Under the pieces are notes generated by a model. That model worked only from the letters and a program-made list of their open reading frames with translations. It did no database searches and was not told where the DNA came from. The position numbers and the translations under genes were made by a program. This document shows, piece after piece, positions 55,557-56,972 of a DNA stretch of 56,972 bases; position 1 is the stretch's first letter; every line of letters starts with the position of its first letter. The stretch lies in assembly GCA_017411715.1 (NCBI GenBank), contig JAFQPO010000003.1:1-56972 (forward strand), given 5' to 3'. Source of the DNA: Bacilli bacterium. GTDB taxonomy: Bacteria > Bacillota_I > Bacilli_A > ML615J-28 > CAG-313.

Positions 55557-56972
55557 CTATTTATTATATTCCCAAATAACTGGTCTATTATAATAGTTCC
55601 AATAATCATTCCATCCGCTAGGTTTAGATGTTGCTTCACAATATATTGTTAAACTACTACAGCCATAGAATGCATAATAACCTATACTTGTGACGCTATT
55701 AGGAATTGTTATACTTGTTAAACTACTACATCTAGAGAATGCATATTCTCCTATACTTGTGACATTATATTCTACTTCATTTATAGTAATTGTATCTTTT
55801 ATCACTATTTCACTAGCATTTCCTATACATCTAGAAATTGTTGCTTCTTTTGTTTCTACATTAAGTACATATTGTATTCCATTTTCTTCATAGAAGTTAG
55901 CTTCATTTATTCCCCAGTATACTGGTCTATTATAATTATTCCACACTGAAGACCATCCACTAGGTTTAAATGTTGCTTCACAATAAATTGTTAAGCTACT
56001 ACATTCGAATGCATAATCATCTATACTTGTGACTCCATTAGGAATTGTTATACTTGTTAAACTACTACATCCAGAGAATGCCCTTTCTCCTATACTTTTG
56101 ACACTAGAAGAAATTATCACTTTTGTTAGATTATCAAAACCATAGAATTGATAATCTCCTATTTTTGTTATCTTATTAGGAATTTCTATTTCTGTTACTT
56201 CATAATATTCATTATTGAAATCTAACATATAGATATGCTTTGCGTATGACATTGGATTAGAACCATAATCACTAAATTCTATATTAAACCAATCTTCTAT
56301 TGTTCCATTATAGTATACATTTTCTAAACTACTACAGCCATAGAATGCATAATAACCTATACTTGTGACGCTATTAGGAATTGTTATACTTGTTAAACTA
56401 CTACATTTATAGAATGCATAATCATCTATACATGTTCCACCTGTTATTATTACTTTTTTTAATGATGTTGGTACATAAGTATTATTATCTTTATATGAAC
56501 TTGCTCCAAAGATATATCCAAAATGTGAATTGGTCGTTCCATTTAATGTGTTACCTATAAATGGTAAGGTTATACTTTCTAAACTATCACGATTATAAAA
56601 TGATGCATTACCTATAGTTGACACAACATCCGAAATAGTTACTTCTGTTATATTATCAAAACTAAAGAATTGATAATCACCTATCGTTGTTACTGTATTA
56701 GGTATTTCTATTTCAGTTACTTCACAATATTCATTATTAGAATCTTTCATATATAAGTGTTCTGCATAATACATTGGATTAGAATCATAATTACTAAATT
56801 CTATATTGCACCAATCTTCTATTGTTCCTTTATAGTAAACATCTATTAAACTACTACAATCTTTGAATGCATAATTTCTTATACTTGTAACACTATTTTC
56901 TAATTCTATATTTAATAAATTAGTACAATTAGAAAATGCATCTGTACCGATTGATATTGTATTTGAACTAAT
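55557..56972 (-). CDS. BspA-type leucine-rich repeat surface protein (partial, C-terminal part)
   Basis: The reading frame is open to the window edge, so the N-terminus lies beyond 56972; the ATG at 56772-56774 is only an internal methionine. At least 471 residues are seen. They consist of LRR_5 repeats with the consensus CSSLTSITIPNSVTSIGxxAF, alternating with a second unit containing YYNGTIEDWFNIEF and TEIEIPNTVTTIGDYQF, and a CEATSKPSGW unit near the C-terminus. The end (RPVIWEYNK) has no anchor. BspA-like proteins are surface adhesins that bind host matrix or other cells in gut and mouth bacteria. Confidence 0.85.
   Translation of the reverse strand: MSSNTISIGTDAFSNCTNLLNIELENSVTSIRNYAFKDCSSLIDVYYKGTIEDWCNIEFSNYDSNPMYYAEHLYMKDSNNEYCEVTEIEIPNTVTTIGDYQFFSFDNITEVTISDVVSTIGNASFYNRDSLESITLPFIGNTLNGTTNSHFGYIFGASSYKDNNTYVPTSLKKVIITGGTCIDDYAFYKCSSLTSITIPNSVTSIGYYAFYGCSSLENVYYNGTIEDWFNIEFSDYGSNPMSYAKHIYMLDFNNEYYEVTEIEIPNKITKIGDYQFYGFDNLTKVIISSSVKSIGERAFSGCSSLTSITIPNGVTSIDDYAFECSSLTIYCEATFKPSGWSSVWNNYNRPVYWGINEANFYEENGIQYVLNVETKEATISRCIGNASEIVIKDTITINEVEYNVTSIGEYAFSRCSSLTSITIPNSVTSIGYYAFYGCSSLTIYCEATSKPSGWNDYWNYYNRPVIWEYNK
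55651..55730. repeat. 80-bp perfect repeat within the BspA gene, copy 1
   Basis: Identical over 80 bases to 56326-56405, in the same orientation and reading frame. It encodes the CSSLTSITIPNSVTSIGYYAFYGCSSL-type unit. Confidence 0.9.
56326..56405. repeat. 80-bp perfect repeat within the BspA gene, copy 2
   Basis: Second copy of the repeat at 55651-55730, 675 bases away. The distance is a multiple of three, so recombination would delete or duplicate whole repeat units in frame. Confidence 0.9.

Noticed and set aside
55557..56972. CRISPR-like or minisatellite array
   Set aside because: The repeats are in frame, of unequal spacing, and encode LRR_5 units of a surface protein; there are no constant-length spacers.

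Overview
The window is a piece of an AT-rich chromosome from a Gram-positive (Bacillota) bacterium. The low GC, the Bacillus-like gene order and the short forms of household genes suggest an uncultured, probably host-associated member of the Bacilli/Erysipelotrichia; this placement is inference. TGA is a stop codon (walJ ends in TGA inside an ATGA overlap with rlmH) and tryptophan is TGG, so the standard bacterial code applies and the organism is not a mycoplasma with code 4. A class A PBP and NlpC/P60 enzymes show a cell wall. The germination protease gpr and a tiny YjcZ-like membrane protein point to present or recent spore formation.

Layout. 1-1250: a small accessory pair (DUF5131 Cys-cluster protein and a P-loop kinase). 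1408-1865: five tRNAs on the minus strand (Leu-Asp-Arg-Pro-Gly order of transcription) with two promoters and a terminator. 1965-4016: a secreted phosphodiester glycosidase with an odd Cys-rich C-terminal tail. 4109-9025: efp, ispH, pepF, recA and pgsA. 9190-15737: iron-containing alcohol dehydrogenase, then the Bacillus-type comEA-comEC-holA-rpsT-gpr-yqxA order, without comEB and spoIIP. 15861-22617: a radical SAM protein and two giant tandem paralogous envelope proteins related to PrsA/SurA foldases. 22840-30889: a YjcZ-like micro-gene, walJ-rlmH-(DUF3592-like)-uvrB, mnmA-recD2 and a 46-residue Cys-rich membrane protein followed by a structured non-coding stretch. 31078-37515 (minus): a five-gene operon of zinc-ribbon membrane protein, ychF, cca, yhaM and an NlpC/P60 lipoprotein. 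37639-39618: class A PBP. 39643-42975 (minus): DUF4430 lipoprotein, ECF S component, membrane protein, tatD and an HtrA-like lipoprotein. 43126-47424 (minus): the str operon rpsL-rpsG-fusA-tuf. 47663-53995: MacB-like ABC transporter, zinc-ribbon membrane protein, U32 peptidase and ZIP transporter. 54136-55486: a decayed ISL3-type insertion sequence. 55557-56972: the C-terminal part of a BspA-type leucine-rich repeat surface protein that runs off the window edge.

Regulation is simple and repetitive. Almost every leader carries a sigma-A -10 box preceded by TG (TATGRTATAAT), and most units end in strong intrinsic terminators, several of which begin in or at the stop codon. No rRNA, CRISPR array, prophage or classic riboswitch was recognised. 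No stretch longer than 300 bases lacks a gene, an RNA or a mobile element. The best candidates for something undescribed are the giant parvulin-like pair, the Cys-rich C-terminal tail of the glycosidase, and the small Cys-rich gene with its flanking RNA structures.
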